Shown one piece after another: positions 40,192 through 49,487 of a stretch of 64,000 nucleotides of DNA (its first letter is position 1; the number at the start of each line of letters is the position of its first letter). A program made the position numbers and the translations under genes. The notes beneath the pieces are model-generated. The model was not told where the DNA came from. It searched no databases and saw only the letters and a list, made by a program, of their open reading frames with translations. The stretch lies in the NCBI RefSeq assembly GCF_042686025.1, contig NZ_JBHUOZ010000001.1, positions 1,550,001 through 1,614,000 of the forward strand, in the 5' to 3' direction. This DNA is from Terrimonas rubra (lineage in GTDB: Bacteria; Bacteroidota; Bacteroidia; Chitinophagales; Chitinophagaceae).

Positions 40192-41309
40192 TATTTGGAA
40201 AAGAATTTTCGGTACAAATTATATATCATTGTAAGCCGCTTTTCATCGTTCGGATATTCATAATAGTATTTTCCGGGCTTTTCAATTATCTGCTCTAGTT
40301 CATCCATTGATATGGAAAGTTTTTTGGCAATATATATTTTGTCTTTTGCTATCTCTTCTTCGTTGTAAGCAGGCGTTTTCAGAATTGCTAACGCTTCATC
40401 CCTGGTAATGGCATTATTGATTATTTGACTGCTCAAAGTAGCTTTTCTATAATCTAAATTGAACTTTTTAACCAATAAATAGGATTGAATAAATTTAGTA
40501 AAAACGGACTCATGGTGTTTACCACCGTAATCTTTCCACCCCAGCTCATCTATTAATAATTGTTTAGCCTCGTCTTTATCATAGGCAACATAGTTTAATA
40601 AATAAATGATCTTTATGCCTTTGATCATTTTATAATAAAACTCTTTTTCGAAACTGAAATTTGGGAACTTTTTGGGCTTCAGCTTACCATACGTTTTTTG
40701 AATATAATTGAAGTATTTAGTGTCTTTTGCATTATAGTGCCAAAGTTTGGGTAATATACCTTCTGTGGCGAGGTTTCCCCCACTGATTATATATTTTATA
40801 CCATGGCTCGCGGCTACTTTATGCAGGGACCCGGGTATAGCGACGTCCGTTGGTGTTTCAGCTTCTACAACCGAAGCCTTTAAAAAGGATAGTTGTATAT
40901 CCTTAAACTCTTCCCAGTCCAGTACATAACTCATGTAATCAAATCCAAGACGTGTTGCAATTTGTTTGATGTTAATAGCAGCGTCATTGGTATTCCATCC
41001 GTTATCTAAATGTACCAGCAATGTTCTGATGCCATACTGTTTCAGTAAATAGGCAGCATAACAACTGTCTACTCCTCCGCTAATACCCAGTAATGCATCA
41101 TATTTCTTGCCTTTACCTTTCTCTTTTATTTTGCTGATAATTGTATCAAGGTATTCCTGGCCCAATTTCTTGAGTTGGCGAACCTCTTCCTTTTTTTGTA
41201 TAAAATCAGTACAGTGATTACATATTCCTTCTTCACTGAAAACAATTTCAGGATCGGTTGTATCCATCACACAACGGGTACATTGCTGATAATCTCTTTG
41301 CTTAGTCAT
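40191..41309 (-). CDS. N-acetyl sugar amidotransferase (WbpG/PseA/PtmG family)
   Basis: 372 residues. The cysteine pairs CTRCVMDTTDPEIVF and CNHC form the family zinc-binding start; LLGISGGVDSCYAAYLLK is the ATP-pyrophosphatase loop. The enzyme converts an N-acetyl group of a sugar into an acetamidino group using ammonia delivered by HisH/HisF. Both partners are encoded directly upstream with overlapping ends. In Campylobacter the PtmG member acts on legionaminic acid, and this locus encodes that pathway. Confidence 0.92.
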   Translation of the reverse strand: MTKQRDYQQCTRCVMDTTDPEIVFSEEGICNHCTDFIQKKEEVRQLKKLGQEYLDTIISKIKEKGKGKKYDALLGISGGVDSCYAAYLLKQYGIRTLLVHLDNGWNTNDAAINIKQIATRLGFDYMSYVLDWEEFKDIQLSFLKASVVEAETPTDVAIPGSLHKVAASHGIKYIISGGNLATEGILPKLWHYNAKDTKYFNYIQKTYGKLKPKKFPNFSFEKEFYYKMIKGIKIIYLLNYVAYDKDEAKQLLIDELGWKDYGGKHHESVFTKFIQSYLLVKKFNLDYRKATLSSQIINNAITRDEALAILKTPAYNEEEIAKDKIYIAKKLSISMDELEQIIEKPGKYYYEYPNDEKRLTMIYNLYRKFFSK

Positions 41310-42057
41310 AAAAATTTACACGATTTTCCAGATAATTTATTAATACACCTTTGTGAGATCCGATATAAACAAACATGCTTCCTGCTGCCAGTCCGGTAGC
41401 ATGTCCCTTTAAATATCCCTCTTTGAGGTGTTGTATATTTCCTGCCCCCCCCAGTGCTATTGTTGGTATTTTTACCTGGCTCGATATCTCATTAACAAGA
41501 GGTAGATCATAACCAGCCATTCGGCCATCATTGTCTACCGATTGAATGATCAATTCGCCGGCTCCATTGTCTTCCATTAACTTAGCGAAGTCCAGTGGTG
41601 TATACTTAGTACTTTCTGTCGCATTTAAATACCAAACTTTTTGCTTTTTAAGAAAGCTTGATTTTACATCCATACATACGGCGATAGTGGAAGTGCCAAA
41701 TTCATTTGTCGCTTCTTTGATAAACCCCGGATTTATAGCTGCTTCAGAACCTATGATCACTTTTTCTGCACCGGCTGCAATAAGTTGTGCTATATCGGAA
41801 AGTTTTGTAATGCCTCCTCCTACACAAAAGGGCATATTGGCCTCTTCACCTATTTCCTGTACAAGTTGGATATTTATTAAACGTTTATTTTTTGACGCTG
41901 ATATATCCAAAAAGACAAGCTCATCTGCTTTGAATTCATTGAATATTTTTACGGCGTTAATAGGATCTCCTATGTAATTATAATTCTTGAAACGGGTAGA
42001 CTTTACAAGGTGATCCTGGTTCAGGAGTAGTACCGGTATAATTCTTGGTCGAAACAT
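41302..42057 (-). CDS. HisF-like ammonia-using synthase subunit (HisF2/WbpH-type)
   Basis: 251 residues, TIM barrel. MFRPRIIPVLLL, ADELVFLDISASKN, MPFCVGGGITK, KVIIGSEAA and ALGGAGNIQHL match HisF but with changes typical of the lipopolysaccharide-associated copies. No other histidine genes are near. It would channel ammonia from HisH to the sugar amidotransferase, whose start it overlaps by 8 bp. Confidence 0.9.
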   Translation of the reverse strand: MFRPRIIPVLLLNQDHLVKSTRFKNYNYIGDPINAVKIFNEFKADELVFLDISASKNKRLINIQLVQEIGEEANMPFCVGGGITKLSDIAQLIAAGAEKVIIGSEAAINPGFIKEATNEFGTSTIAVCMDVKSSFLKKQKVWYLNATESTKYTPLDFAKLMEDNGAGELIIQSVDNDGRMAGYDLPLVNEISSQVKIPTIALGGAGNIQHLKEGYLKGHATGLAAGSMFVYIGSHKGVLINYLENRVNFYD

Positions 42058-42058
42058 A

Positions 42059-42685
42059 TTATAAGGCTATAAAATTATTAAGCAGTTGCAGACCTGTATC
42101 ATGACTTTTTTCAGGATGAAATTGTGTACCGAAAATATTTTCTTTTTGTACAGCTGAAATATATTCATATTCAAACACCGTACTGGCTATAACATTCGTG
42201 TACGAAGGTGCATGATAATGGTAGGAATGAAGAAAATAAAACTCAGCGTTATCATCAATTTTTTTCAGTAAGGGACTGTCACCGTGCTTTTGTATTGAAT
42301 TCCATCCGGTCTGCGGGATTTTATGGGTTAGCTGATCTTTAATTTGAAAGCGCATTACTTTTGCATCAATCCATCCCAGACCTTCCACATCTCCTTCCTC
42401 GCTAAATTTTGACATTAATTGCATCCCCAGGCATATGCCCAATACAGGTTTTTTTTTGTGAAGTACGAGATCGTTAAGCGCATCCAGCAGGCCGTTCCGT
42501 TGCAGGTTTTCCATGGCTTTGGCAAAATGCCCTACACCCGGCAATACAATTTTATCGGCATTCAGTAATTCCTCGGCTGTAGAGACAATGGTTGGGGCGG
42601 AATTGGTTTGCTGAATTTTTTTATATACGGTGTGGATATTCCCCATTCCGTAATTAACAATGGCGATTTTTTGCGGGGTTGACAT
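42059..42685 (-). CDS. HisH-like glutamine amidotransferase (HisH2)
   Basis: 208 residues, class I glutamine amidotransferase. NYGMGNIHTVYKKI, VLPGVGHF, the nucleophile elbow PVLGICLGMQLMS and FGTQFHPEKS (catalytic His and Glu) are present. It supplies ammonia to the HisF-like subunit, whose start follows 2 bp after its stop codon. Confidence 0.93.
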   Translation of the reverse strand: MSTPQKIAIVNYGMGNIHTVYKKIQQTNSAPTIVSTAEELLNADKIVLPGVGHFAKAMENLQRNGLLDALNDLVLHKKKPVLGICLGMQLMSKFSEEGDVEGLGWIDAKVMRFQIKDQLTHKIPQTGWNSIQKHGDSPLLKKIDDNAEFYFLHSYHYHAPSYTNVIASTVFEYEYISAVQKENIFGTQFHPEKSHDTGLQLLNNFIAL

Positions 42686-42736
42686 GGTTATAGTAAAATT
42701 GTTTTGGAAATAGCGAAATATACCAGGTGCGGACAG

Positions 42737-44023
42737 TTATTTAAAGGCATCTTTAAATTTAACCGCGGCCCACGGTAACCTGATAAGCGAATTACTTTTG
42801 GCGCTTATGATGATAAATAAGATTAAAAAGGATATTAAAGTGGCTATTGCGGCACCTATTCCTCCCCAAATTGGAATGAGAACAAAGTTTAAGGCAATAT
42901 TTAAAACTACATTAATTACCGATAGATAACCTAAGAATTTGGTTTTATGCCGATAGTAAATAACGGGAGCAAACAACATATATCCTCCCCAGAAAAGGTA
43001 ACCGAGACTTATCCAAAAAACGTAAGGTGTGGCCGACCCGTAATTACTACTAATGAACCAGTTAAAAATAAATGGCGATGCCAGGTTGAGTGCAATAAAA
43101 CCCAATACCATTATGATCAGAAACTGATAATTAGCTTTTACAATCCGTATCAAACCTCCCTCTTCCTGTTTATGGAGGTTTTCCATTACAACCGGCGAAT
43201 AATAATTTGATAACGCGTTTATAAGTATCATTATCATAGCCCCAATGGTATAACCAACATTGTAAATACCTGCTTCTTCCAGCGTTATCATTTTGGCAAT
43301 AAACAGACGGTCACTTTGGTTTACAATAAATTTTCCAATTGTATGAGCGATAAGCGGCGTTCCAAAAGTGATAGCCAGCCACATATATTTACGGGAAATA
43401 CGAATTGATAAAAGCTCTTCTTTATAAAAAATTAAGAATGAAATAAAAGAAAAAAGGACTGAAACGATAAACCAGGAATGGATTCTTCCCTCCCAGCCAT
43501 GTTTCAGATATACTACAAAGTACAGGGTAAGCAAGGCTTCCAGGATTACCTTGCTTAAATTAAATATGGCAAACAGTTTTGCTTTTTTTGCGGTGACCAG
43601 ATAAAGGTTGGCTACCTCCACCACGTTTAGTACAAAGCAAAAGACAGCCATATACACATACAACCATCCGGTGGCCGGCAATTCCATGATTACTGCTAAA
43701 GACCGGAACCCTGCCAACAACAGTAGAAGTAATAACAGAGTTGGGACAACCGGAACAAAAAGGGCCGACGAAAACAGCCGTGCATACTCCCTTTTATCTT
43801 TCATCTTATAATATTCTACGCCTAAAATCCCATAGCTTAACAAGCTGACGAGGGGCATAAGCAGGAGAACATAAGTATTTAAAAGTGAAATAATGGCATA
43901 ATCAGCCGGTAATAAGTGATATGACAAAACCGGAAGTAAAAAAAAGTTGATTCCTGCTGATATAACACTGACAATCAGATAAATTGAGATATTGATCAAT
44001 CCTTTAAACCGGAAAAGACTCAT
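42737..44023 (-). CDS. Wzx-type oligosaccharide flippase
   Basis: 428 residues with about twelve hydrophobic helices. MSLFRFKGLINISIYLIVSV, LFIAKMITLEEAGIYNVGYT and FWGGYMLFAPVIYYRHKTK fit the polysaccharide transporter/MOP family. It would move the undecaprenyl-linked repeat unit across the inner membrane for the Wzy-like polymerase. Confidence 0.88.
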   Translation of the reverse strand: MSLFRFKGLINISIYLIVSVISAGINFFLLPVLSYHLLPADYAIISLLNTYVLLLMPLVSLLSYGILGVEYYKMKDKREYARLFSSALFVPVVPTLLLLLLLLAGFRSLAVIMELPATGWLYVYMAVFCFVLNVVEVANLYLVTAKKAKLFAIFNLSKVILEALLTLYFVVYLKHGWEGRIHSWFIVSVLFSFISFLIFYKEELLSIRISRKYMWLAITFGTPLIAHTIGKFIVNQSDRLFIAKMITLEEAGIYNVGYTIGAMIMILINALSNYYSPVVMENLHKQEEGGLIRIVKANYQFLIIMVLGFIALNLASPFIFNWFISSNYGSATPYVFWISLGYLFWGGYMLFAPVIYYRHKTKFLGYLSVINVVLNIALNFVLIPIWGGIGAAIATLISFLILFIIISAKSNSLIRLPWAAVKFKDAFK

Positions 44024-44148
44024 TTGATAAATGAAATATTTAGCATAAAAATTAAAATTATTTAATAACGATTGAATGATCGGTGTTTGGGTAATATGCT
44101 AACCTGAAAAAATATCTTTTGTTAAACTTATAAAAGTGTTCCTGCAAA

Positions 44149-45378
44149 TTAAGACTGTATTGCCTGGATGAACCTTTCTGACGAATTACCATCAAATTTA
44201 TATAACCAGTTTTTAATAAATTCATCTTTCTTCATTAGTTGCTGTTGATATAATGTATCAATATCCTGGTAGGCGATATATAATTCCTCCCACTTCTTAA
44301 TTTGCAATGAAGCTCCTGTTTTTGTCAGAAAATCAGAAAGGGGCTTGGCAACAGAAGCCGGATGCATTTCTAAAGAAAAACAAACAGTATGCTTCATGGC
44401 CATTAAAGGCATCAGTAATGTAGAGTAAAAACCAATAATTATGGTCGAACTCTGTATGCTGTCGATAAATTGAGCATTAGTAATGATGGAAGCATTTCTA
44501 TTATGGATAAGTTCTTTATAAAGTTCAATGTTACCATATGGATGTATCTTGATCAGGAGTTTTTTACCTGTAGACTCAGAAAAACCGAGCAAATGTTGTA
44601 AAAATTCCTTTTTATTTTCTTCGTTCCAGCCAAAAAGTAGTTGCGTCTCAAACCCGCTGTCAATGAACAGGATAGTTTCATTACCCGGGTTTTCAATCTT
44701 TAATTCGGCCAGGTAATCGAAAGAAGGGCACCCAATAAACTTAACCGGATAAGTTGCCGGTAAATGATCGTTTAGTATATGAAAATCAAATATTTTTGGA
44801 CTAAATGATATATACTCATCCGCCAGCCTGTATTCACTTTTTACGAGTTCAAAAGTTTTTGCTATGGATTCTTTCTTCCGGATATTAAAATAGTGAATAA
44901 GGAAGTCGGCATATACTGATGGAAGATTTTTGACAGTATTTTTAAAAAATTGGCGTCCCTTAAATCTTGTCCTGATTGTACTGATTATTGCCGCATAGTT
45001 TTTTAGTCTATCCGTCAGACTCAACGGTGGTATTGAAAAGTCCATCTTTAAAAACTCATGACTTCTTATGCCGTGTTCAATGTGGTATGTTTTTATCCCG
45101 GCTACTTTACAGGCAACATTTACTGCAACATGGTTAAATGTCTCTATAAAGTAAAATAAAACTTTTACAGGTTTAATCTTATTAATCAGGTCCTGGGCGC
45201 TGATAAAATCGCTCCAGAAAATGGCCTCTCCGTACTGTTTATATTCATCTCTTTCTACTTCCGATTTTAATGTATATTCCAGGAAATAGATCTTGTAGTT
45301 ATCCTTCAGAATTTTTGCCACATACAAAAAATCAGTACGATTAAAGTCTCCAACAATTATAAGGCTTTGCTTATCCAT
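44149..45378 (-). CDS. Candidate nonulosonate/polysialyl-type glycosyltransferase
   Basis: 409 residues, no membrane helix. No family is certain. IKTYHIEHGIRSHEF, KLLIKIHPYGNIELYKELI and SSTIIIGFYSTLLMPLMA resemble the HP-containing donor site and the following Ser-Thr motif of polysialyltransferase-like and capsule GT-B enzymes that use CMP-activated sugars. It is next to the legionaminic-acid genes and no other transferase for that sugar is evident. This makes it the best candidate for the legionaminyltransferase, by inference. Confidence 0.6.
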   Translation of the reverse strand: MDKQSLIIVGDFNRTDFLYVAKILKDNYKIYFLEYTLKSEVERDEYKQYGEAIFWSDFISAQDLINKIKPVKVLFYFIETFNHVAVNVACKVAGIKTYHIEHGIRSHEFLKMDFSIPPLSLTDRLKNYAAIISTIRTRFKGRQFFKNTVKNLPSVYADFLIHYFNIRKKESIAKTFELVKSEYRLADEYISFSPKIFDFHILNDHLPATYPVKFIGCPSFDYLAELKIENPGNETILFIDSGFETQLLFGWNEENKKEFLQHLLGFSESTGKKLLIKIHPYGNIELYKELIHNRNASIITNAQFIDSIQSSTIIIGFYSTLLMPLMAMKHTVCFSLEMHPASVAKPLSDFLTKTGASLQIKKWEELYIAYQDIDTLYQQQLMKKDEFIKNWLYKFDGNSSERFIQAIQS

Positions 45379-46076
45379 TATACAAAAAATTGAACCTGTA
45401 TTTTATCTTTTGTACTAATAGATAATGCGGGACTGAAGCCTGTTACAATACAGGAATCCGGTATGGTTGCTTTAAGAGCAAAAGTATTGGCTCCAAAAAT
45501 TACATTACTGCCTATTGAACACTCTCCTAAAACAGAAACACGGGAATATAAGACTACATTTTCACCGAATGTTGGGTAGATATATTTCCCGTCTTTATAA
45601 ACGGACCCTATGGTGCAATTCTGATAAATAACTATTTTATTTCCGTAGCTGGCATTACCAATAACTGCCCCTACCGGATGCACAAGCATAAAAATTTCGG
45701 GAAGCGTTACACTAAAATACAGGTCTAATCCGTGGAGGTATTTGTTAAGTAAAAATAATTTGGTGGCCACCGGTATGTTAGCGTTTTTATAACATTCGTT
45801 ACTCAACAGGTAAACAAATGAACAATAATGATCTGAATGAAGATGGTTGAAGTAAACATCCTCACCATCATTATAATACTTGTTATTTATTCCCTCAAAA
45901 CAGGTACGTATGCGCTCTAATGCTGTATATACAAATGGTGTTAAAGTATTATCATTAATATGATCCGGGTCGGGCACAAAAGTATTAAGCTGTTTGGTTA
46001 CCAGCCGGGTAAGGTCATTCACGCTAATACTGCTCCTGAAGCCTCTTTTATAGATTGTATTCATATTGCTGTCCAT
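45378..46076 (-). CDS. Serine-acetyltransferase-like hexapeptide acyltransferase
   Basis: 232 residues. A helical N-terminal half is followed by left-handed beta-helix repeats (VHPVGAVIGNASYGNKIVIY, GENVVLYSRVSVLGECSIGSNVIFGANTFALKATIP) as in CysE. It overlaps the neighbouring genes on both sides, so it belongs to the glycan operon and more likely O-acetylates a sugar than makes O-acetylserine. The catalytic His is plausible in LVHPVGA. Confidence 0.78.
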   Translation of the reverse strand: MDSNMNTIYKRGFRSSISVNDLTRLVTKQLNTFVPDPDHINDNTLTPFVYTALERIRTCFEGINNKYYNDGEDVYFNHLHSDHYCSFVYLLSNECYKNANIPVATKLFLLNKYLHGLDLYFSVTLPEIFMLVHPVGAVIGNASYGNKIVIYQNCTIGSVYKDGKYIYPTFGENVVLYSRVSVLGECSIGSNVIFGANTFALKATIPDSCIVTGFSPALSISTKDKIQVQFFV

Positions 46077-46807
46077 CCTCCATCTACCATTAAGTTATGT
46101 CCTGTTATAAAAGAAGCTTCCTCTGATAGTAAAAAAGTAACAGCCGGTGCTATTTCATGTGCTTCTCCCATTCTTTTTAACGGCGATTTGTTTTCGTAGC
46201 GTTCAATAAAAGACGGATGTTGTTTGTCTTTTATTCCACCAGGTGAAACACAGTTTACTCTTATATTATATTTGCCGTAATAGGACGCCAGGTACCGGCT
46301 AAAATTTATAATACCACCTTTTATTGCTGCATATGCAGCCGGAGAAGTACCTCCATAGCCTTCGTAAATGGTAAAATCGTTGCCTACTACACCATATATG
46401 GATGCTATGTTCACAATAGAACCGGTATGTTGCAGTTGCATTTGTTTTAAAACTTTCTGACATAAAACAAATGTGCTGTTAAGCTGCATATCAATATTTT
46501 GCTTCCATGATTCTATGGGTATATCTTCAAATTTTGCGCCCCAATCACTTGTTCTTGGGTATGCGTTGTTTACCAGTCCGTCAATCCTTCCAAATTTGGT
46601 AAGAACGAGTTCAAGTAAGTTATTGATGGATGCCTCATCAGTTATATCACATTTAATGTTACCGGAATCGATATCTGTCTCAGCATTTATTTCTGCATTG
46701 ATAACAATGGCATTATGCTGTTTCAGGTGATCAACAATGGCGGTGCCGATTAATCCACTGCCGCCCGTAACAATAATTACTTTTCCTTCTACTCTTCCTC
46801 TAGGCAT
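46061..46807 (-). CDS. SDR oxidoreductase, PtmA-like
   Basis: 248 residues. VTGGSGLIGTAIVDHL, LVNNAYPRTSD and YAAIKGGIINFSRYLA mark a classical SDR. It sits in a set with PtmE-like, LegF-like and Gfo/Idh genes, parallel to the ptm cluster of Campylobacter, where PtmA and PtmF prepare the hexosamine precursor of GDP-linked legionaminic acid synthesis. The exact reaction is unproven. Confidence 0.82.
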   Translation of the reverse strand: MPRGRVEGKVIIVTGGSGLIGTAIVDHLKQHNAIVINAEINAETDIDSGNIKCDITDEASINNLLELVLTKFGRIDGLVNNAYPRTSDWGAKFEDIPIESWKQNIDMQLNSTFVLCQKVLKQMQLQHTGSIVNIASIYGVVGNDFTIYEGYGGTSPAAYAAIKGGIINFSRYLASYYGKYNIRVNCVSPGGIKDKQHPSFIERYENKSPLKRMGEAHEIAPAVTFLLSEEASFITGHNLMVDGGWTAI

Positions 46808-47700
46808 ATTTTTAAAACTTGATAAGCTTCTGCAGCAGTATTTAAACTTAAATTGTTATTAGTGATACCCTCAATAAAATATTTCATTTGAAGGGTATAG
46901 GTATGGGCAATTTTTTGTGCCGATTCAAACACTATTTCTTCGTTCCACGTAACCGTATTATTTAATAAATTAACTAAACAGGTGCCCTCTTCAAATACTA
47001 TTTCCAGCTCTCTTTTAGAATCCTTTCTATAATAATTTAAAATTACATTCGCGGTAAATTGATCGTAAGCCAATAAATAGTTGGCATAATCAGTTGCATT
47101 AATAGTCAATGAGGATACGGATCGAAAAGTCTTTTTTATCTGCGACGGATGTCCGAAAAGCCAATAGGCATAATCAATCTCATGGATCAGGTCGATGTGT
47201 GCCCCCCCTCCCAATTCTTTATTTGCACTGTACGATTCCCTGAAGTTTGTACCAGGCCGCCAGTCTGGCAAATAGGAGCCGCAATATATATTTACTTCAT
47301 TAATTCTTTTTCCTTCCAGAAAAAGCTTTGTAAAAATAAGACATTCTAAAAACCTCAGGTTACAAGCTACGTATGTCGGGATGTTGTTTTGTTTAATAGC
47401 TTCGATCAGCTCATCGGCCTGTAATTTATCGAAAATGGGTTTTTCAATAAAAAGAGGAATATTATATTGTAATAACCCGCTTATAGTTTGATAGTGTAAG
47501 GCGGTTGGATTAGATATTACAATAAAATCGAACTTCCTGTTTGCTATTTCGTCAGCATTATAAATATTTGTAACATCTGAAATTACAGCCGCATTAATTG
47601 TCGATCTTAGGGCATAAATTTCTGAATCAGGGCGAATATTTTTTATTGCCTGAATATGTTTTTGTGCAATTGACCCTAAGCCGATTATTAATACCTTCAT
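46789..47700 (-). CDS. Gfo/Idh/MocA oxidoreductase, PtmF-like position
   Basis: 303 residues. MKVLIIGLGSIAQKHIQAI is the NAD-binding start; FIEKPIFDKLQADELI is the EKP motif typical of the family, and GGGAHIDLIHEIDYA lies in the substrate domain. It overlaps LegF and the SDR gene. It probably acts on a nucleotide- or phospho-sugar precursor in the nonulosonate pathway. Confidence 0.85.
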   Translation of the reverse strand: MKVLIIGLGSIAQKHIQAIKNIRPDSEIYALRSTINAAVISDVTNIYNADEIANRKFDFIVISNPTALHYQTISGLLQYNIPLFIEKPIFDKLQADELIEAIKQNNIPTYVACNLRFLECLIFTKLFLEGKRINEVNIYCGSYLPDWRPGTNFRESYSANKELGGGAHIDLIHEIDYAYWLFGHPSQIKKTFRSVSSLTINATDYANYLLAYDQFTANVILNYYRKDSKRELEIVFEEGTCLVNLLNNTVTWNEEIVFESAQKIAHTYTLQMKYFIEGITNNNLSLNTAAEAYQVLKICLEEE

Positions 47701-48422
47701 CGAAAATCAAAATCAAGTTTACCTGAGGTTAATAAAAAAGACATAAACTCAAAATCAATAGGATGATCCAGGTCAAAACATAAATGAGGTACTTCATACA
47801 CCAGGGTTTTTTCTGTAAAAACAGTGGCAAAACCTTTTTCAAAAAAACTTCTTCTGTAAAAATAAAAGGATGCATTCATGTCATAAACTTTTGGTGCTGT
47901 TTGCCGGCTCAGGAAAGTTCCCTGTTTACACAATGAAAAGAAGCCGTTTGCATTTTCCTCAACCATATTGAAATACGGGTTCCGGTTTGCCGGACTTACG
48001 GAAAATATATTATAGGCATCATGATTTTCAAGCAATAAAGAAAAAGCCCCCTGGATATCTTCCTGGTTTCTTAACGGAGATGTTATATCCAGATCAAGAA
48101 TGAAATCGTATTTTTTTTTGTGTACTCTTTCACTGTATAATAGTGTATCGTTAATAGCACCAATCTTTCCTGCTTTATCGGAGGCCAGATCGGTTGGCCT
48201 GGTATAATTGGTGTCTATATTAAAGCCGAAGCTATTGACCACAGTTTTTATTTCGTCCGCGTCTGTTGACAATACAATATCAACATCCGGGTTAGATTCC
48301 TGGTATTGCTTTGCTAACCTGGCTGAATAGAAGATCAGCGGATTACCCGCAATTGGTTTAATATTCTTTCCCGGAATACCTTTTGATCCGCCTCTGGCGC
48401 ACAGGGTTATTAATGTACTCAT
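47697..48422 (-). CDS. legF: CMP-nonulosonate cytidylyltransferase (LegF-type)
   Basis: 241 residues. CARGGSKGIPGKNIKPIAGNP is the CTP-binding motif of acylneuraminate cytidylyltransferases; DIVLSTDADEI and DLDITSPLRNQEDI follow. It activates legionaminic acid (or a related nonulosonate) with CTP. The choice of LegF over NeuA is based on LegB and LegC in the same operon. Confidence 0.88.
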   Translation of the reverse strand: MSTLITLCARGGSKGIPGKNIKPIAGNPLIFYSARLAKQYQESNPDVDIVLSTDADEIKTVVNSFGFNIDTNYTRPTDLASDKAGKIGAINDTLLYSERVHKKKYDFILDLDITSPLRNQEDIQGAFSLLLENHDAYNIFSVSPANRNPYFNMVEENANGFFSLCKQGTFLSRQTAPKVYDMNASFYFYRRSFFEKGFATVFTEKTLVYEVPHLCFDLDHPIDFEFMSFLLTSGKLDFDFR

Positions 48423-48423
48423 G

Positions 48424-49473
48424 CTAAAGTTTCAAATGTTTAATATCTTCCTGGGCCTGTTTAAAATCTTCATGTTTGCCAATATCCAGCCAATAACCGG
48501 TAATGGGATAGGTAACTAATTTTTTGTTGTTACTGAGTATGGTTTCCATCAACTCTGGTACATCATAAGGCCTGTTTTTGGGAATGAGGTCTAGCACTTC
48601 TTTTTTAATGAAATAAATGCCTGCATTGGAATAGTAGGTGTAGCGGGGTTTTTCTTTTAGTGAGGTAACAAAGTTATTGTCGCATATTTCCAGCACAGCG
48701 TACGGTACATCTACGTGATAGGAAGTAGCTGCCACTGCCATATCTGCTCCTGACTCTTTGAATGTGTTATAAAAGCCTGCCAAGTCAATATTAGTTAATA
48801 AATCACTGTTCATAATTAAAATATCATCATGATCAAATGATTCTACCAGATGTATAGAGCCGACAGTTCCAAGCGGTTCTTTTTCTTTTGCATAACTGAT
48901 TTCTGCACCTTTATTTGCGCCGTCACCAAAATAACTTACCAGTTGCTCGCCTAAATAATTGATGCTGATATTTATCTTCTTTATACCAACGTTTATTAGC
49001 CTGTCGATATTATATTCAATAATAGGCTTATCGCCAACTTTTAACAAAGGCTTGGGTGTATTGGCTGTAAGGGGCAGTAGCCGTTTGCCTTTGCCACCTG
49101 CCATCAGTACCGCATCAGCAGGTATGATTGTTTGTTGTAACCGGAAATTAAGAATATCGATGATCACGCCATTTTCATTTAAAATGGGGATTATTCTGAA
49201 GTTTTTGTTCTTATATTCTTCCAGTTCCTGTAAGGTGTACTTAGTTCGGGTAATGGATATTGGATTTTTCTGTATAAACTCCAATATAGAATCATCAAAG
49301 CCCAGGTTTTTTATGAATCCTCTTCTTAAATCGCCATCAGTTAAAGACCCGATTAATTTATGGTTATCATCTACGACAAATAAGATGGCGTCTGATGCAA
49401 GTTTATCCAGCTTGGCAAGGGCGCCTCTTACTTTTTCACTTTTATGAATGATATGTTTATCTAATTGTTGCAT
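48424..49473 (-). CDS. ptmE: PtmE-like nucleotidyltransferase with CBS domains
   Basis: 349 residues. Two CBS units in the first 110 residues (DAILFVVDDNHKLIGSLTDGDLRRG, IIPILNENGVIIDIL) precede a nucleotidyltransferase domain with VLMAGGKGKRLLPLTANTPKPL and ILIMNSDLLTNID. This CBS-NTP arrangement is that of PtmE, the glucosamine-1-phosphate guanylyltransferase that starts the GDP-route to legionaminic acid in Campylobacter. Confidence 0.88.
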   Translation of the reverse strand: MQQLDKHIIHKSEKVRGALAKLDKLASDAILFVVDDNHKLIGSLTDGDLRRGFIKNLGFDDSILEFIQKNPISITRTKYTLQELEEYKNKNFRIIPILNENGVIIDILNFRLQQTIIPADAVLMAGGKGKRLLPLTANTPKPLLKVGDKPIIEYNIDRLINVGIKKINISINYLGEQLVSYFGDGANKGAEISYAKEKEPLGTVGSIHLVESFDHDDILIMNSDLLTNIDLAGFYNTFKESGADMAVAATSYHVDVPYAVLEICDNNFVTSLKEKPRYTYYSNAGIYFIKKEVLDLIPKNRPYDVPELMETILSNNKKLVTYPITGYWLDIGKHEDFKQAQEDIKHLKL

Positions 49474-49487
49474 GGTATGCGTAAAAT

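Noticed and set aside
41302..42685. HisF and HisH as histidine biosynthesis genes
   Set aside because: No other his genes are near, and both overlap a WbpG-type amidotransferase within a glycan operon.
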